Assembly: GCF_002252635.1 (NCBI RefSeq)
Contig: NZ_NQKX01000006.1
Coordinates: forward strand, 124,001 to 188,000
DNA: 64,000 nt
Reading direction: 5' to 3'
Source of the DNA: Synechococcus sp. MW101C3
GTDB taxonomy: Bacteria > Cyanobacteriota > Cyanobacteriia > PCC-6307 > Cyanobiaceae
The notes below the pieces were generated by a model. The model did no database searches, was not told where the DNA came from, and saw nothing but the letters and a program-made list of their open reading frames with translations. Positions 63,881 through 64,000 of the stretch are shown in pieces; the first letter of the stretch is position 1, and each line of letters begins with the position of its first letter. Both the position numbers and the translations under genes were made by a program.

Positions 63881-64000
63881 CGCCCAATCCCTCCGTGGTC
63901 TCACACCCTGCCGGCTCCAGCACCAGGGGTGCCAAGGCCTGCGCCAGAGCGGCGCTGGCGGCAGGCGTCCAGCTCCCTTCCAGGCCCCGCTGCCCATCGC
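63876..64000 (-). CDS. 3' end of an unrecognised gene cut by the right edge
   Basis: An open reverse frame runs from the edge to a TGA and gives 40 residues ending in LEPAGCETTEGLGG, preceded by AASAALAQALAPLV. Codon use is typical of the window. The fragment is too short to assign a family. Confidence 0.5.
   Translation of the reverse strand, partial: DGQRGLEGSWTPAASAALAQALAPLVLEPAGCETTEGLGG

Overview
The window is high-GC cyanobacterial chromosome, most likely a freshwater, brackish or coastal picocyanobacterium of the Cyanobium / Synechococcus (subcluster 5.2-like) group. The support is psbV (cytochrome c550), a plant-type ferredoxin, a complete kaiABC clock locus next to nblS, a glycine-rich RRM protein, DUF1825, DUF2811, the photosystem II S4-domain protein, a full lipid A and BamA gene set, and very tight gene packing with many 1- to 10-base start/stop overlaps. 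No rRNA, phage, insertion sequence or CRISPR array was seen. One tRNA, tRNA-Val(GAC), is present.

Layout. 1-5.1 kb is accessory: a degenerate left end, two small exported unknowns, then a three-gene operon (methyltransferase, FAD oxidoreductase, type III polyketide synthase) resembling the alkylresorcinol (hierridin-type) clusters of picocyanobacteria. 5.1-8.1 kb holds a 5'-truncated thermonuclease remnant abutting a cytosolic GH3 glycosidase gene. 8.1-13.1 kb has a minimal SepF, a fibrillin-like protein, an RRM protein, lnt, a phasin-like protein, an exported FKBP and Fe-SOD. 13.1-18.8 kb is a reverse-strand run lipB-aas-ylqD-pdhC-queA, which places octanoyl transfer beside a lipoyl-bearing E2. 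18.9-23.8 kb runs forward: hpf, deoC, recO, an MFS carrier and a glycosyltransferase. This converges on, and overlaps, the reverse run tyrS-pyrF-acyltransferase (23.7-27.5 kb). 27.6-31.6 kb has DUF1825, an HhH protein paired with a GIY-YIG nuclease carrying sliding-clamp-like motifs, pepA and small unknowns.

31.7-40.0 kb is an eight-gene reverse operon: exported unknown, purC, bamA, lpxC, fabZ, lpxA, lpxB, msrA. It couples outer-membrane protein assembly to lipid A synthesis. 40.1-47.3 kb is the clock region: purD and nblS forward, kaiA-kaiB-kaiC reverse, then rplU-rpmA divergent from kaiA. 47.6-55.2 kb contains a methyltransferase, a YhhQ-type queuosine precursor transporter (a possible link to queA), truB, a YebC protein, nagB, a SpoIID-domain protein, RNase Z and psbV. 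55.3-64 kb has a Cys-containing unknown, ferredoxin, prmA-serA, the S4-domain protein, tRNA-Val, murD, an EVE-domain protein, a membrane protein, DUF2811, an intergenic stretch with DnaA-box-like words, and the tail of an unrecognised gene at the right edge.

Most of the window is conserved housekeeping. The parts most worth a second look are the HhH/GIY-YIG pair, the polyketide operon, the thermonuclease-remnant/GH3 junction, the minimal SepF, the inverted repeats upstream of sodB and between kaiA and rplU, and the paired short tandem repeats inside two convergent overlapping genes.
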